Shown: positions 9,266-20,568 of the stretch, one piece after another
How positions within the stretch are numbered: the stretch's first letter is position 1
Layout of the letters: the number at the start of each line of letters is the position of its first letter
Assembly (NCBI RefSeq): GCF_014489615.1
Contig: NZ_CP060825.1
Location: 1,171,001 to 1,235,000 of the forward strand
Direction of reading: 5' to 3'
Length of the DNA: 64,000 nt
From: Streptomyces genisteinicus
GTDB lineage: Bacteria; Actinomycetota; Actinomycetes; Streptomycetales; Streptomycetaceae
The notes under the pieces: model-generated
The model's input: the letters and a program-made list of their open reading frames with translations, nothing else
What the model was told of the DNA's origin: nothing
Databases searched by the model: none
Program-made: the position numbers and the translations under genes

Positions 9266-10459
9266 TCAGGCCAGGTCGCGCTTGGCGGCGATCTTCTGGG
9301 ACAGGCCGAAGATCTCGATGAAGCCCTGGGCCTTCGACTGGTCGAAGGTGTCGCCCGAGTCGTAGGTGGCGAGGTTGAAGTCGTACAGCGACTCGTCGGA
9401 CTTCCGGCCGGTGACGACGGCGCGGCCGCCGTGCAGGGTCATCCGGATGTCGCCGGTGACGTGCTGGTTGGCCTCGTTGATGAAGCCGTCCAGGGCGCGC
9501 TTGAGGGGGGAGAACCACAGGCCGTCGTAGACCAGCTCGCCCCAGCGCTGCTCGACCTGCCGCTTGTAGCGGGCGAGCTCGCGCTCGACGGTGACGTTCT
9601 CCAGCTCCTGGTGGGCGGTGATCAGCGCGATGGCGCCCGGGGCCTCGTAGACCTCGCGGGACTTGATGCCCACGAGCCGGTCCTCGACCATGTCGATCCG
9701 GCCGATGCCCTGGGCGCCGGCCCGCTCGTTGAGCTGCTGGATCGCCTGGAGGACGGTGACGGGCTTGCCGTCGATGGCGACCGGGACGCCCGCCTTGAAG
9801 GAGATGACGACCTCGTCGGCCTCGCGCTGCTCGGCGGGGTTGGAGGTGTACTCGTAGATGTCCTCGATCGGCGCGTTCCAGATGTCCTCCAGGAAGCCGG
9901 TCTCGACGGCCCGCCCGAAGACGTTCTGGTCGATCGAGTACGGGGACTTCTTGGTGGTGGCGATCGGGAGCTGCTTCTCCTCGCAGAAGGCGATCGCCTT
10001 GTCCCGGGTCATCGCGTAGTCGCGGACCGGGGCGATGCACTTGAGCTCGGGGGCGAGGGCGACGATGCCGGCCTCGAAGCGGACCTGGTCGTTGCCCTTG
10101 CCGGTGCAGCCGTGGGCGACGGTGGTGGCGCCGTGCTTGGCGGCGGCGGCGACGAGGTGCTTGACGATGGTGGGGCGCGACAGCGCGGAGACCAGCGGGT
10201 ACCGGTCCATGTAGAGGGCGTTGGCCTTGATCGCGGGGAGGCAGTACTCCTCGGCGAACTCGTCCTTCGCGTCGGCGACCTCGGCCTCGACAGCACCGCA
10301 GGCGAGCGCGCGCTTGCGGATGACGTCCAGGTCCTCGCCGCCCTGGCCGACGTCCACGGCAACGGCGATGACCTCGGCGCCCGTCTCCTCGGCGATCCAG
10401 CCGATGGCGACGGAGGTGTCCAGGCCGCCCGAGTAGGCGAGTACGACGCGCTCGGTCAC
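9266..10459 (-). CDS. argG: Argininosuccinate synthase
   Basis: A 397-residue ATP-dependent ligase joining citrulline and aspartate, the penultimate arginine step. The PP-loop AYSGGLDTS is at residues 8-16. [13 protein letters not shown] and the [13 protein letters not shown] region are well conserved. The GTG at 10459 is preceded by AAGGAG at 6 bases; the two extra upstream in-frame codon choices lack this. A consensus-like promoter and an ArgR-box-like motif sit upstream. In S. coelicolor I recall argG lying elsewhere, while S. clavuligerus has it in the main cluster, so placement beside argH is a variable trait. Confidence 0.97.
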   Translation of the reverse strand: MTERVVLAYSGGLDTSVAIGWIAEETGAEVIAVAVDVGQGGEDLDVIRKRALACGAVEAEVADAKDEFAEEYCLPAIKANALYMDRYPLVSALSRPTIVKHLVAAAAKHGATTVAHGCTGKGNDQVRFEAGIVALAPELKCIAPVRDYAMTRDKAIAFCEEKQLPIATTKKSPYSIDQNVFGRAVETGFLEDIWNAPIEDIYEYTSNPAEQREADEVVISFKAGVPVAIDGKPVTVLQAIQQLNERAGAQGIGRIDMVEDRLVGIKSREVYEAPGAIALITAHQELENVTVERELARYKRQVEQRWGELVYDGLWFSPLKRALDGFINEANQHVTGDIRMTLHGGRAVVTGRKSDESLYDFNLATYDSGDTFDQSKAQGFIEIFGLSQKIAAKRDLA

Positions 10460-10480
10460 GGGTTTCTCCTTACGGTGCAA

Positions 10481-10524
10481 ACGCTGATGGGTATAACTAT
10501 GCAGTCCTCCGTATGCTTTGTCAA
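10481..10524 (-). promoter_or_regulatory. argG promoter with ArgR (ARG) box
   Basis: On the minus strand TTGACA (10524-10519) is followed after 17 bases by CATAGT (10501-10496), a near-consensus vegetative promoter. The 22-base motif at 10502-10481 (GCAT-N3-TATAC-N-CATCAGCGT) overlaps the -10 and start site. It matches the motif at the argC promoter at 18 of 22 positions. ArgR repression with arginine is the expected role. Confidence 0.7.
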
Positions 10525-10572
10525 TCGAGGTGAATACTCGCTGGTCGGCGAGGTGCGGAGCGGTCTACGCTC

Positions 10573-10590
10573 CCCACCGTCGACGGTGGG
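10573..10590. promoter_or_regulatory. Perfect palindrome beside a ribosome-binding site
   Basis: CCCACCGTCGACGGTGGG is an 18-bp perfect palindrome whose right arm runs directly into the GGAGGGG ribosome-binding site of the next gene (ATG at 10602). It could be a protein operator or, as RNA, a stem next to the Shine-Dalgarno sequence. Confidence 0.4.
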
Positions 10591-10601
10591 AGGGGACGCG
10601 G

Positions 10602-11993
10602 ATGCGCGGGCATGCGGCAGTGCGGGCGAACGTACGGACGGCGGCGTGGCGGCTCCTCGGCGGGGAGGGTGCCGAGGAGGTCCTCCCCTGCGGCGGCGCC
10701 GCCTCCTGGACCGCCCTGGACGAGGAGCTGCGCGACGTCCTCCGGTACCGCGGGGCGGCGCCCCGCCACACGGCGTCCCTGCCCGTGCCGGCCCTGTGCC
10801 ACCCCGACGGGCGGGTCCGCGAGGCGGCCCTCGCCCACGGACCGCGTACACCTTCCTTCTGGTATCTCGCCGTGATCCGGTGCGCCGACTGGGCGCCGCC
10901 GGTACGGCTGCGTGCCCGCGCGCTGCTGGAGGAACGGCTGCGCACCGCGCCGGACGAGACACTGCGCACGCTCACCCCGCTGGTGCTGCGCACGGGCCGG
11001 CGCGCGGAGGGCGAATGGGCGCTCGGCCTCTTCCGCGCCGCCTACGAGGCGCGGCCCGAGCTGGCGGCCGCCCGGCTGGACGACACCCGCGACACGGCCA
11101 CCAGACGCCTCGCGGCACGCGTGGTGGTGACCGCGCGGCGGCCGGGCGCACGGGAGCTCGCCCGGCGCGCCGCTGCGGAGCTCGACCCGGTGCTGTGCCG
11201 CCTGTGGTCCGACACCGCCCTCGCCGTCATGGCGGCGGACGGGGCGGACGACGGCGCCGTCGACACCCTGCTCGCGGCCCGCGCGCCGATGGTCCGTGCC
11301 GCGGGGGTGACGGCGCTGCGCCGCGCCGGACGCACCAGTGAGGCGGCCGGGCGGCTCGCCGACCGGTCGGCACTCGTCCGTGCCTGCGCGCGCTGGGCGT
11401 ACGCCCAGGGCGGCGGCGACCCGCACGCCCGCTACCGGAAGCTCTGCGCCGACCCGGCGTCCCTCGCACCGGGAGCGGTCGCGGGGCTGGCCGAGTGCGG
11501 CCGTCGGGACGACGCGGCGCTGATCCGGCCCCTGCTCGCCCATGCCTCGGGGGCGGTGCGCGCCGCGGCGGTGGCGGGACTGCGGTCACTGGAGTGCGCG
11601 CCGCCCGCGCTGGTGCTGCCGCTGCTGGACGACCCGTCCCCCGCCGTGGTGCGCCGGGCGACGGAGGCACTGCTGCCGTACGCGCCGGGGCTGCCCGCCG
11701 GGGAACTGGAGCGGCGGCTCGCGCCGGCCTGCCCCACGCCCGTGCGCCGGGCGGCCTTCCGGCTGCTGCGGGCCCGGGGCGGACTCGACCAGCTCCGCGC
11801 CGCGGTGGCGCTGACGACGGACGCGGACCCGGGGCTGCGCGGCAACGCCGAGTCCGCGGTGCAGCTCCGGCGGTGGATGCGCGACGTCCCGCCCGGGAGC
11901 GCGGAGGTCGCCGGACTGCTGGACCGGTGCGGCCACCTGTTCAGCGACTACGTGATGGCGGGGGTGCGACGGCGGGTCGGACTGCCGGGCTGA
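10602..11993 (+). CDS. HEAT-repeat-like (armadillo-type) protein
   Basis: A 463-residue, strongly helical, Ala/Leu/Arg-rich protein without a signal peptide or membrane segment. Recurrent units such as APMVRAAGVTALRRAG, SGAVRAAAVAGLRSL and SPAVVRRATEALLPY have the V-R-x-A-A-x-x-A-L pattern of HEAT repeats, suggesting a solenoid scaffold that binds protein or nucleic acid. No catalytic motif is seen. The ATG at 10602 has a good ribosome-binding site. It is divergent from argG and sits inside the split arginine cluster without an obvious link to that pathway. Confidence 0.82.
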   Translation: MRGHAAVRANVRTAAWRLLGGEGAEEVLPCGGAASWTALDEELRDVLRYRGAAPRHTASLPVPALCHPDGRVREAALAHGPRTPSFWYLAVIRCADWAPPVRLRARALLEERLRTAPDETLRTLTPLVLRTGRRAEGEWALGLFRAAYEARPELAAARLDDTRDTATRRLAARVVVTARRPGARELARRAAAELDPVLCRLWSDTALAVMAADGADDGAVDTLLAARAPMVRAAGVTALRRAGRTSEAAGRLADRSALVRACARWAYAQGGGDPHARYRKLCADPASLAPGAVAGLAECGRRDDAALIRPLLAHASGAVRAAAVAGLRSLECAPPALVLPLLDDPSPAVVRRATEALLPYAPGLPAGELERRLAPACPTPVRRAAFRLLRARGGLDQLRAAVALTTDADPGLRGNAESAVQLRRWMRDVPPGSAEVAGLLDRCGHLFSDYVMAGVRRRVGLPG

Positions 11994-12026
11994 GGCCGCC
12001 CGGCCCGGGACTGCAGGGCGGCGGGA

Positions 12027-12057
12027 CATCGAGGCGACGGGCCATCGAGGCGACGGG
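12027..12057. repeat. Two direct 15-bp repeats upstream of the PPOX gene
   Basis: CATCGAGGCGACGGG occurs twice with a 16-base period (12027-12041 and 12043-12057), about 20 bases before the next ATG. It could be a regulator site or slippage. Confidence 0.4.
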
Positions 12058-12078
12058 ACGAGAGGCGAGAATCACCCC

Positions 12079-12684
12079 ATGGGGAAAGTCTACGAACACA
12101 TCGACGGCCGGATCCGCGCGTTCATCGAGGCGCAGCCGGTCTTCTTCACCGCCACCGCTCCGCTGGACGGCGACGGGCACGTCAACCTGTCGCCCAAGGG
12201 GCGCAGCGGAACACTCGTCGTCGTGGACGAGACGACGCTCGCCTATCTGGACTTCGGCGGCAGCGGCGCGGAGACGCTCGCGCACATACGCGAGGAGGGC
12301 AACGGGCGGATCACGCTGATGTGGTGCGCCTTCTCCGGGCCGCCGAAGGTGCTGCGGGTGCACGGCAAGGGCGAGGCGGTCTTCCGGGACGACCCGCGGT
12401 GGGGCGAGTGGATCGGCCGCTTCGCCGAGGCGGACGGCCCGGCGGCACGGGCGATCGTGGTGGTCCGCGCGGTACGGGTCTCCGACGCCTGCGGGTTCGC
12501 CGTGCCGTACCTGGAGTACCGCGAGGAACGCACCCAGCACGCCGAGTACTTCGGGCGGAAGTCGGACGAGGAGTTCGCGGCGTACTGCGCGAAGAAGGAC
12601 CACGTGGGGGTGAGCCTGGACGGGCTGCCGGCCCTGCCGCTGCCCCTGCCGGCCCGTACCGACCAGCCGCACGGCACGGCCTGA
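12079..12684 (+). CDS. Pyridoxamine 5'-phosphate oxidase-fold flavoprotein
   Basis: A 201-residue split-barrel protein of the PPOX/FMN-binding type. The N-terminal part, IEAQPVFFTATAPLDGDGHVNLSPKG (shown here only as position 17-42), has the strand-turn-strand with an N-x-S-P-K-G phosphate-binding motif. ITLMWCAFSGPPKVLRVHG (residues 75-93) is the next conserved strand pair. The role is unknown; relatives reduce or bind flavin-type cofactors. The ATG at 12079 has only a weak upstream purine stretch. It converges on the small membrane gene. Confidence 0.88.
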   Translation: MGKVYEHIDGRIRAFIEAQPVFFTATAPLDGDGHVNLSPKGRSGTLVVVDETTLAYLDFGGSGAETLAHIREEGNGRITLMWCAFSGPPKVLRVHGKGEAVFRDDPRWGEWIGRFAEADGPAARAIVVVRAVRVSDACGFAVPYLEYREERTQHAEYFGRKSDEEFAAYCAKKDHVGVSLDGLPALPLPLPARTDQPHGTA

Positions 12685-12687
12685 GTC

Positions 12688-12714
12688 CCCGCACCGGCCC
12701 GGTCCCGGTGCGGG
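12688..12714 (+). terminator. Terminator after the PPOX gene
   Basis: A 10-bp perfect stem CCCGCACCGG / CCGGTGCGGG with a 7-base loop, starting 3 bases after the stop. Confidence 0.55.
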
Positions 12715-12769
12715 CCGCCCGCGCGCTCCGGGGCCGGGCCCCCTGGCCGCGGGGCGGCGCGGGCGACCG

Positions 12770-12800
12770 CCGCCACCCGACGGACGCGCCCGGGTGGCGG
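12770..12800 (-). terminator. Terminator after the small membrane gene
   Basis: A 10-bp stem CCGCCACCCG / CGGGTGGCGG with an 11-base loop, immediately downstream (minus strand) of the stop at 12801. Confidence 0.5.
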
Positions 12801-13196
12801 TCAGCAGCCAGCGCCGCCCGGGCACTCGGCGGCGAACTCGTTGAACAGCAGCACCAGGACGGCAGCCGCGACCGACACGGCGGCCATCACCGCGAAGCGC
12901 CGGCGGGCGGGTCGGTGCCCGGTGGCCAGGGCGGTGACCAGCCCGGCGGGCGGCGCCAGGACGACACCGCCGATCGCCGCCCAGGTCAGAGCGGCGGCCG
13001 GCGCCGAGGCGCCGCGCGTGTGGAGGCCGGCGACGAGACCGAGGACGAGGAGCACCGGCGAGCAGGCCCACCACAGGGTCAGCGCGGTCACCGCCCGGCC
13101 CGCAGCACGGCGGGCGGGGCCGTCGCCGCCGGACGGCACGGCGTGGGAGCCGGACGGCGCGGCGTGGGCGGCGGGTGGGAGGCGGTCCGGCGGCAT
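12801..13196 (-). CDS. Small three-helix membrane protein
   Basis: A 131-residue protein with a Pro/Ala/Gly-rich N-terminus of about 35 residues followed by three hydrophobic segments (about 37-58, 68-90 and 100-118) and a short Cys-containing tail (ECPGGAGC). The family is not recognised. The ATG at 13196 is the first codon giving normal codon usage. It lies downstream of argR on the same strand but beyond a hairpin at 13259-13292, so it is probably a separate transcript. Confidence 0.65.
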   Translation of the reverse strand: MPPDRLPPAAHAAPSGSHAVPSGGDGPARRAAGRAVTALTLWWACSPVLLVLGLVAGLHTRGASAPAAALTWAAIGGVVLAPPAGLVTALATGHRPARRRFAVMAAVSVAAAVLVLLFNEFAAECPGGAGC

Positions 13197-13258
13197 GCCG
13201 CCCAGCTTACGGGGCGGCGGTCCGACTCGGGCCGTGTGCAAGGCCGTTGGACGCGGCG

Positions 13259-13292
13259 CCGGGGCGGTCCGGCGGCTGCCGGTCCGCCCCGG
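13259..13292 (-). terminator. Terminator of the argCJBDR operon
   Basis: A 15-bp stem with one mismatch (13259-13273 with 13278-13292) and a 4-base loop begins 7 bases past the argR stop. Confidence 0.65.
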
Positions 13293-13298
13293 GCGGGG

Positions 13299-13835
13299 TC
13301 AGCGGTCGTTCTGGGCGAGGCGCAGCAGATGGTCCGCGAGGGCCTGACCGCCCGCCGGGTCGCGGCTGATGAGCATCAGTGTGTCGTCGCCGGCGATCGT
13401 GCCGAGGATGTCGTGGAGCTCCGCCTGGTCGATGGCCGAGGCCAGGAACTGGGCCGCGCCGGGCGGTGTCCGCAGGACGACGAGGTTCGCCGACGCCTCG
13501 GCGGAGATCAGGAGTTCGCCCGAGAGGCGCCGCATGCGCTCCTCCTTGGCCGACTCCCCCAGCGGGGCCTGCGGGGTACGGAAGCCGCCCTCGCTGGGAA
13601 CCGCGTAGATCAGCTCGCCCCCGGTGTTGCGGATCTTGACCGCGCCGAGCTCGTCGAGGTCACGGGAGAGCGTCGCCTGGGTGACGCTCAGTCCGTTGTC
13701 CGCGAGCAGCTTCGCCAGCTGGCTCTGCGAACGCACCGGCTGCCGGTTGAGGATGTCCACGATCCGGCGGTGGCGGGCCGTGCGGGTCTGCGGCACGGCA
13801 GGCCCGCCGTGCTCGGTGTCCTGGGCCTCGGTCAT
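13299..13835 (-). CDS. argR: Arginine repressor
   Basis: A 178-residue ArgR. The N-terminal winged HTH ([20 protein letters not shown], about residues 37-56, then [13 protein letters not shown]) recognises ARG boxes. The C-terminal domain contains the arginine-binding [14 protein letters not shown] (about residues 145-158) that builds the hexamer. It is the last gene of argC-J-B-D-R, 7 bases after argD, and so is autoregulated with the operon. Confidence 0.97.
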   Translation of the reverse strand: MTEAQDTEHGGPAVPQTRTARHRRIVDILNRQPVRSQSQLAKLLADNGLSVTQATLSRDLDELGAVKIRNTGGELIYAVPSEGGFRTPQAPLGESAKEERMRRLSGELLISAEASANLVVLRTPPGAAQFLASAIDQAELHDILGTIAGDDTLMLISRDPAGGQALADHLLRLAQNDR

Positions 13836-13842
13836 CGTCGTC

Positions 13843-15060
13843 TCATTCTCCGGATCGTCCTTCCCCGTCGCTCTCGGTGCTCGCGTCGAGGATGCCGGGC
13901 AGCGCCCCGAGGAAAGCGTCCACCTCGGCGTCTCCGATGATCAGGGCCGGCATCAGCCGGATGACGTCGGGAGCGGGGGCGTTCACCAGGAAGCCGGCAC
14001 CCTGGGCCGCCTGACGCACCTTCTGCGCGCGCGGTCCGGTGAGCACGATACCCAGCAGCAGCCCGCTGCCGCGGACGTGGGAGACCAACGGGTGGCCGAG
14101 CCCTTCGATCCCGTCGCGCAGCTTCTCCCCGATCCGCTTCACCTGGTCGAGCGCGCCGTCCGCGGCGAGGGTCTCGATCACGGCCAGTCCGGCGGCGCAG
14201 GACACCGGGTTCCCGCCGAAGGTCGTGCCGTGGTGACCGGGCTTCAGCAGGTCGGCCGCAGGTCCGAAGGCGACGGTCGCGCCGATCGGCAGGCCGCCGC
14301 CGAGGCCCTTGGCCAGGGTGACCACGTCGGGCTCGACGCCCTGGTGCGCCTGGTACTCGAACCAGGTGCCGGTGCGGCCGATACCGGTCTGCACCTCGTC
14401 GAGGACGAGCAGGGTGCCGGTGGCGCGGGTGATCTCCCTGGCCGCCTCCAGGTATCCCTTCGGCGGCACGGCCACGCCGATCTCGCCCTGGATGGGCTCG
14501 ATGATCACGAAGGCCGTCTCCTCGGTGACGGCGGCGCGCAGGGCGTCGACGTCCCCGAAGGGCACATGGGTCACGTCGGAGGGCAGCGGCAGGAACGGCT
14601 CCCGCTTGCCCTGCTGCCCGGTGAGCGCGAGGGCGCCCATGGTGCGGCCGTGGAAGCCGCCGTGGGTGGCGACCATGTGCCGGCGGCCGGTGAGCCGTCC
14701 GATCTTGAACGCGGCCTCGTTGGCCTCCGCGCCCGAGTTGGAGAAGTAGACCCGGCCGGGCCGGCCGAAGAGCTGGATCAGGCGCTCGGCGAGGGCCACC
14801 GGCGGCTCGGCGACGTACAGGTTGGAGATGTGGCCGAGCGAGGCGATCTGCCGCGACACGGCCTCGACGACGGCGGGGTGGGCGTGCCCGAGGGCGTTGA
14901 CCGCGATGCCGCCGACGAAGTCGGTGTACGCGGTGCCGTCCTCGTCCCACACGGTGACGCCCTCGCCGCGGACGAGCGAGAGCTCCGGCGTGCCGTAGTT
15001 GTCGGTCATGACGCCCTGCCACCGTGCGCCGAGCACGGGGCTCTCCTGCTTCCCGGTCAC
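13843..15060 (-). CDS. argD: Acetylornithine aminotransferase
   Basis: A 405-residue class-III PLP aminotransferase converting N-acetylglutamate semialdehyde to N-acetylornithine. [14 protein letters not shown] (about residues 219-232) holds the PLP-contacting Asp, and [15 protein letters not shown] (about residues 247-261) the Schiff-base Lys. The GTG start overlaps the argB stop by 4 bases (GTGA), indicating translational coupling. Confidence 0.97.
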   Translation of the reverse strand: MTGKQESPVLGARWQGVMTDNYGTPELSLVRGEGVTVWDEDGTAYTDFVGGIAVNALGHAHPAVVEAVSRQIASLGHISNLYVAEPPVALAERLIQLFGRPGRVYFSNSGAEANEAAFKIGRLTGRRHMVATHGGFHGRTMGALALTGQQGKREPFLPLPSDVTHVPFGDVDALRAAVTEETAFVIIEPIQGEIGVAVPPKGYLEAAREITRATGTLLVLDEVQTGIGRTGTWFEYQAHQGVEPDVVTLAKGLGGGLPIGATVAFGPAADLLKPGHHGTTFGGNPVSCAAGLAVIETLAADGALDQVKRIGEKLRDGIEGLGHPLVSHVRGSGLLLGIVLTGPRAQKVRQAAQGAGFLVNAPAPDVIRLMPALIIGDAEVDAFLGALPGILDASTESDGEGRSGE

Positions 15061-15958
15061 TGCTCCCCCTGTCCGTCCGGCACGACCATCGTGCCGATCC
15101 CCTCGTCGGTGAAGATCTCCAGCAGAATCGAGTGCTGCACCCGTCCGTCGATCACGCGGGCGGTGTTGACGCCGTTGCGCACGGCGTGGAGGCAGCCCTC
15201 CATCTTGGGCACCATGCCGCTGGAGAGGTCGGGCAGCAGCTTCTCCAGCTGGGTGGCGGTGAGACGGCTGATGACCTCGTCGCTGCGGGGCCAGTCCTCG
15301 TACAGGCCCTCGACGTCGGTCAGGACCATCAGCGTCTCGGCGCCCAGCGCAGCAGCGAGTGCCGCAGCCGCCGTATCAGCATTGACGTTGTAGACATGTC
15401 CGTCGTCCTGTGAGCGGGCGATCGACGAGACGACCGGGATCCGGCCGTCGGCGAGCAGCGCCTCGATGGCGCCGGTGTCGATGGAGGTGATCTCGCCGAC
15501 CCGGCCGATGTCGACGGTCTCCCCGTCGATCCGCGGCCGGTGCTTGGTGGCGGTGATGGTGTGGGCGTCCTCGCCGGTCAGACCGACGGCGAGCGGGCCG
15601 TGCTGGTTGAGCAGCCCGACCAGTTCGCGCTGGACCTGGCCCGCCAGCACCATGCGGACGACGTCCATGGCTTCGGGCGTGGTGACCCGCAGCCCGGCCT
15701 TGAACTCGCTGACCAGCCCGTGCCGGTCGAGCGCGGCGGAGATCTGCGGGCCGCCGCCGTGCACGACGACGGGCTTGAGTCCCGCGTGGCGCAGGAAGAC
15801 GACGTCCTGGGCGAAGGCGGCCTTCAGGTCCTCGTCGACCATGGCGTTGCCGCCGAACTTGATGACGACGGTGCGGCCGTGGTGCCGGGTGAGCCAGGGC
15901 AGGGCCTCGATGAGGATCTGCGCCTTCGGGAGCGCGGTGTGCTTCCGCGTGGGGCTGG

Positions 15959-15962
<4 letters not shown>
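15057..15962 (-). CDS. argB: Acetylglutamate kinase
   Basis: A 301-residue amino-acid-kinase-family enzyme that phosphorylates N-acetylglutamate. VIKFGGNAM (about residues 33-41) and [10 protein letters not shown] (about residues 65-74) are the phosphate-binding glycine motifs, and [15 protein letters not shown] the ATP-site helix. It is commonly the arginine-feedback-regulated step. The ATG at 15962 overlaps the argJ stop (ATGA). Confidence 0.97.
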
Positions 15963-18188
<2,226 letters not shown>

Positions 18189-18220
18189 TGACGACTCCGG
18201 ACGGCTGCCCCGGGGAGCGA

Positions 18221-18328
18221 CTGCCGGGGCTCGCGCGGACGGGAGTCGGCCCACGGCTGCCGGGGCTCGCGCGGACGGGAGTCGGCCCACGGCTGCCGGG
18301 GCTCGCGCGGACGGGAGTCGGCCCACGG
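18221..18328. repeat. 36-bp perfect tandem repeat, three copies
   Basis: Three identical 36-base units (18221-18256, 18257-18292, 18293-18328), each beginning CTGCCGGGGC and ending GGCCCACGG, abut without spacers. The array starts 33 bases upstream of the argC -35. The sequence before 18221 shows no full extra copy. The identity of all three units implies recent expansion. It lies between argC and the downstream end of the next gene, so it is not obviously coding. Confidence 0.9.
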
Positions 18329-18402
18329 CCGTGCCCGGGGTCTCGGAGGGGGCGGACGGGCCGGGTCCGCCAGGGGCTCCAGGGCCGTGGCGGGCGGGCC
18401 GA

Positions 18403-18978
18403 TCAGGCCGCCGCCTCCAGGCACAGGTGCCAGCGGCCGGGCTGCCCGGTCAGCGTCACCGTGGAGAGGGGGCGCACGTCCACGTGCCAGTACATGGCGG
18501 GATGGGCCCTCAGCGCGTAGACGAAGGCCGCGCGGACGACCGCCGGTTCGGCCACGGCGACGATCGAGCCGCCGTCGTCGGCGGGCCGGGTGTCCAGCCA
18601 GTTCCCTATCCGGGAGATGAAGGCGAGCAGCGGCTCGCCGCCGTGCGGCGCGCTGCGCGGGTCGGAGAGCCAGGCGTCCACCGCGGCCGGCTCCCTGGCC
18701 GTGACCTCGGAGAGCGTCCAGCCGCGCCAGCGGCCCATGTCGCAGTCGCGCAGCGCGGGCTGGGCGAGGGGCGCGAAGCCGAGCGCCTCCCCCGTGGCCC
18801 GGCTGCGGGCGGTCGGGGAGCAGTAGCGCAGATCGGCCGCGCTGAGCGGGACGAGCGCGTGGGCGGCGAGCTGCACCTCGTGCCAACCCGCCTGGTCCAT
18901 CGGCCGGTCGTCGTCGAAGCGTTCGGTGAGCAGCGAGGAGCTGCGGGCGGCGGCGACCAAGGTGACCCGGACACTCAT
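18403..18978 (-). CDS. Histidine-phosphatase-fold protein lacking catalytic histidines
   Basis: A 191-residue protein with the layout of the histidine phosphatase (phosphoglycerate mutase-like) superfamily. It has TLVAAARSS at the N-terminus where R-H-G is expected, a GWHEVQLAAHAL helix, DLRYCSPTARSRATGEAL matching the S-x-x-x-R-x-x-x-T-A core, DCDMGRWRGWTLSEV matching the L-x-E-x-x-x-G-x-W segment, and VAVAEPAVVRAAF where S-H-G is expected. Both catalytic histidines are replaced, so phosphatase activity is unlikely. It may bind a ligand or partner. The ATG at 18978 is the only good start. Confidence 0.78.
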   Translation of the reverse strand: MSVRVTLVAAARSSSLLTERFDDDRPMDQAGWHEVQLAAHALVPLSAADLRYCSPTARSRATGEALGFAPLAQPALRDCDMGRWRGWTLSEVTAREPAAVDAWLSDPRSAPHGGEPLLAFISRIGNWLDTRPADDGGSIVAVAEPAVVRAAFVYALRAHPAMYWHVDVRPLSTVTLTGQPGRWHLCLEAAA

Positions 18979-19134
18979 GGCGTGATGGTGCTGGCGAACG
19001 CCCCCCGGGTCAAGAGGTCCGTCCGGCACACGTCACCCGCCGGTTTCCGGGGGCCGGACGGCACCGGGGCGTGGAGTGTCCGGGCTCCCCGCGGCCGCCG
19101 GGGGTGTCGGCGGCGGGGGCTCCGGGAGGGCCGG

Positions 19135-20568
19135 TCAGCCGGAGAGTTCCGCGCAGGCGTCGTGCAGCCGCCGGACGCCCTCGGCGATCTCCGCGCCCCC
19201 GGCCACTCCGGCGAAGCTGAGGCGGATGTGCCCGGCGGGCGGCTCGGCGCTGAAGTAGGGGCGGCCGGGGGCCACCGCGACCCCCGCCCGCAGCGCGGCG
19301 GCGACCAGCGCCGACTCGTCCAGCTCGTCGGGCAGGCGCAGCCAGAGGTGGTAGCCGCCGGAGGGGATGTGCGCCAGGGCGAGCGCCGGCAGGTGCATGC
19401 GGACCGCGGCGGCCATCGCCTGCCTGCGTCCGCGCAGTTCGGCGGAGACGGCGCGCAGGTGCCGGTTCCAGGCGGGTAAGCCGACGAGTTCGAGGGCGGC
19501 CTCCTGGAGCGGCCGGGGCACGAAGAACGTGTCGACGACGTGGATGGCCCGCAGCCGTTCGAGGACCGGTCCGCGTGCGGCGAGCATCCCCACGCGCAGA
19601 CTCGGCGAGGTGGCCTTGGTGAGCGAGCTGACGTGGACGACGACGCCGTCGCGGTCGTCGGCGGCCAGTGGCTCCGGCAGCGTCCCCGCGTCGTCGTGGA
19701 CGAGCCGGCGGGCGAAGTCGTCCTCGACGACGAAGGCGCCCGCCTCGCGGGCAATGCGCAGCACCTCGGGCCGGCGGTCCGCGGCGAGCACCGCGCCTGT
19801 CGGGTTCTGGAACAGCGGCTGGCAGACGAAGACCCGTGCCCCGCTGGCACGGAAGGCCGCGGCCAGCAGCTCGGGACGCACCCCGCCGGCGTCGACCGGC
19901 ACCGGCACCGGCCGGAGACCCGCGGCACGCGCGATGGCGAGCATGCCCGGATAGGTGGGCGACTCGACGAGGACCGGTGCCCCGGGCGGCGCGAGGGCCC
20001 GCAGCGCGGTGGTCAGCGCCGCCTGCCCGCCCGCGGTCACGAGGACGTCGGCCGGGCCCGTGGTCCCGCCGACGCCGCGGGCGAACCACTCCCGCAGTTC
20101 GGGCAGCCCGTCGGTGGGCGGGCGGGTCCAGGCGCCGGGCCGGCGCCCGGCGCGGGCGAGGGCGTCCGCCATCGCCCGCTCCGGCTGGAGCGAGGGGTGC
20201 AGATAGCCGCCGTTGAACTCGACGACGCCGGGAGGCGGGGCGGCGAGCGTGACGAGGACGCCGGCGGCGTCGACGGCACGCGGCACCACCTCGGCGGCCG
20301 CGTCGGCGCTGAGCGTGACCTCCTGCCAGGAGGTGTCGCCGGGCGGTACGGCCCCGGCCGCCTCGGCGCGGTACGCGCCGGAGCCGGGGCGGGTGACCAC
20401 GAGCCCCTCGGCCACGAGGCGGGCGAGTGCCCGGGAGACGGTGACCGGGGAGACCCGGTGGCGTTCGACGAGCGCCCGGCTCGACGGGAGCTTCCCTCCG
20501 GGTGAGTAGCGGTCGAGGTCCGTTCTCAGGATGTTCGCCAGTTCGGTCACACTGCTACTCTCGTGCAT
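19135..20568 (-). CDS. MocR-type GntR/aminotransferase transcription regulator
   Basis: A 477-residue PLP-dependent regulator. An N-terminal winged HTH (LPSSRALVERHRVSPVTVSR, about residues 26-45) is joined to a fold-type-I aminotransferase domain with the PLP-lysine in SSLTKATSPSLRVG (about residues 304-317) and FQNPTGAV (about residues 241-248). MocR proteins sense PLP with an amino acid or amine. Its ATG overlaps the start of the divergent EamA gene by two bases, so it very probably controls that transporter. A GTG six codons in (20550) is an alternative start. Confidence 0.92.
   Translation of the reverse strand: MHESSSVTELANILRTDLDRYSPGGKLPSSRALVERHRVSPVTVSRALARLVAEGLVVTRPGSGAYRAEAAGAVPPGDTSWQEVTLSADAAAEVVPRAVDAAGVLVTLAAPPPGVVEFNGGYLHPSLQPERAMADALARAGRRPGAWTRPPTDGLPELREWFARGVGGTTGPADVLVTAGGQAALTTALRALAPPGAPVLVESPTYPGMLAIARAAGLRPVPVPVDAGGVRPELLAAAFRASGARVFVCQPLFQNPTGAVLAADRRPEVLRIAREAGAFVVEDDFARRLVHDDAGTLPEPLAADDRDGVVVHVSSLTKATSPSLRVGMLAARGPVLERLRAIHVVDTFFVPRPLQEAALELVGLPAWNRHLRAVSAELRGRRQAMAAAVRMHLPALALAHIPSGGYHLWLRLPDELDESALVAAALRAGVAVAPGRPYFSAEPPAGHIRLSFAGVAGGAEIAEGVRRLHDACAELSG

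Noticed and set aside
18221..18328. CRISPR array
   Set aside because: The 36-bp units abut directly with no spacers and no cas genes are present.
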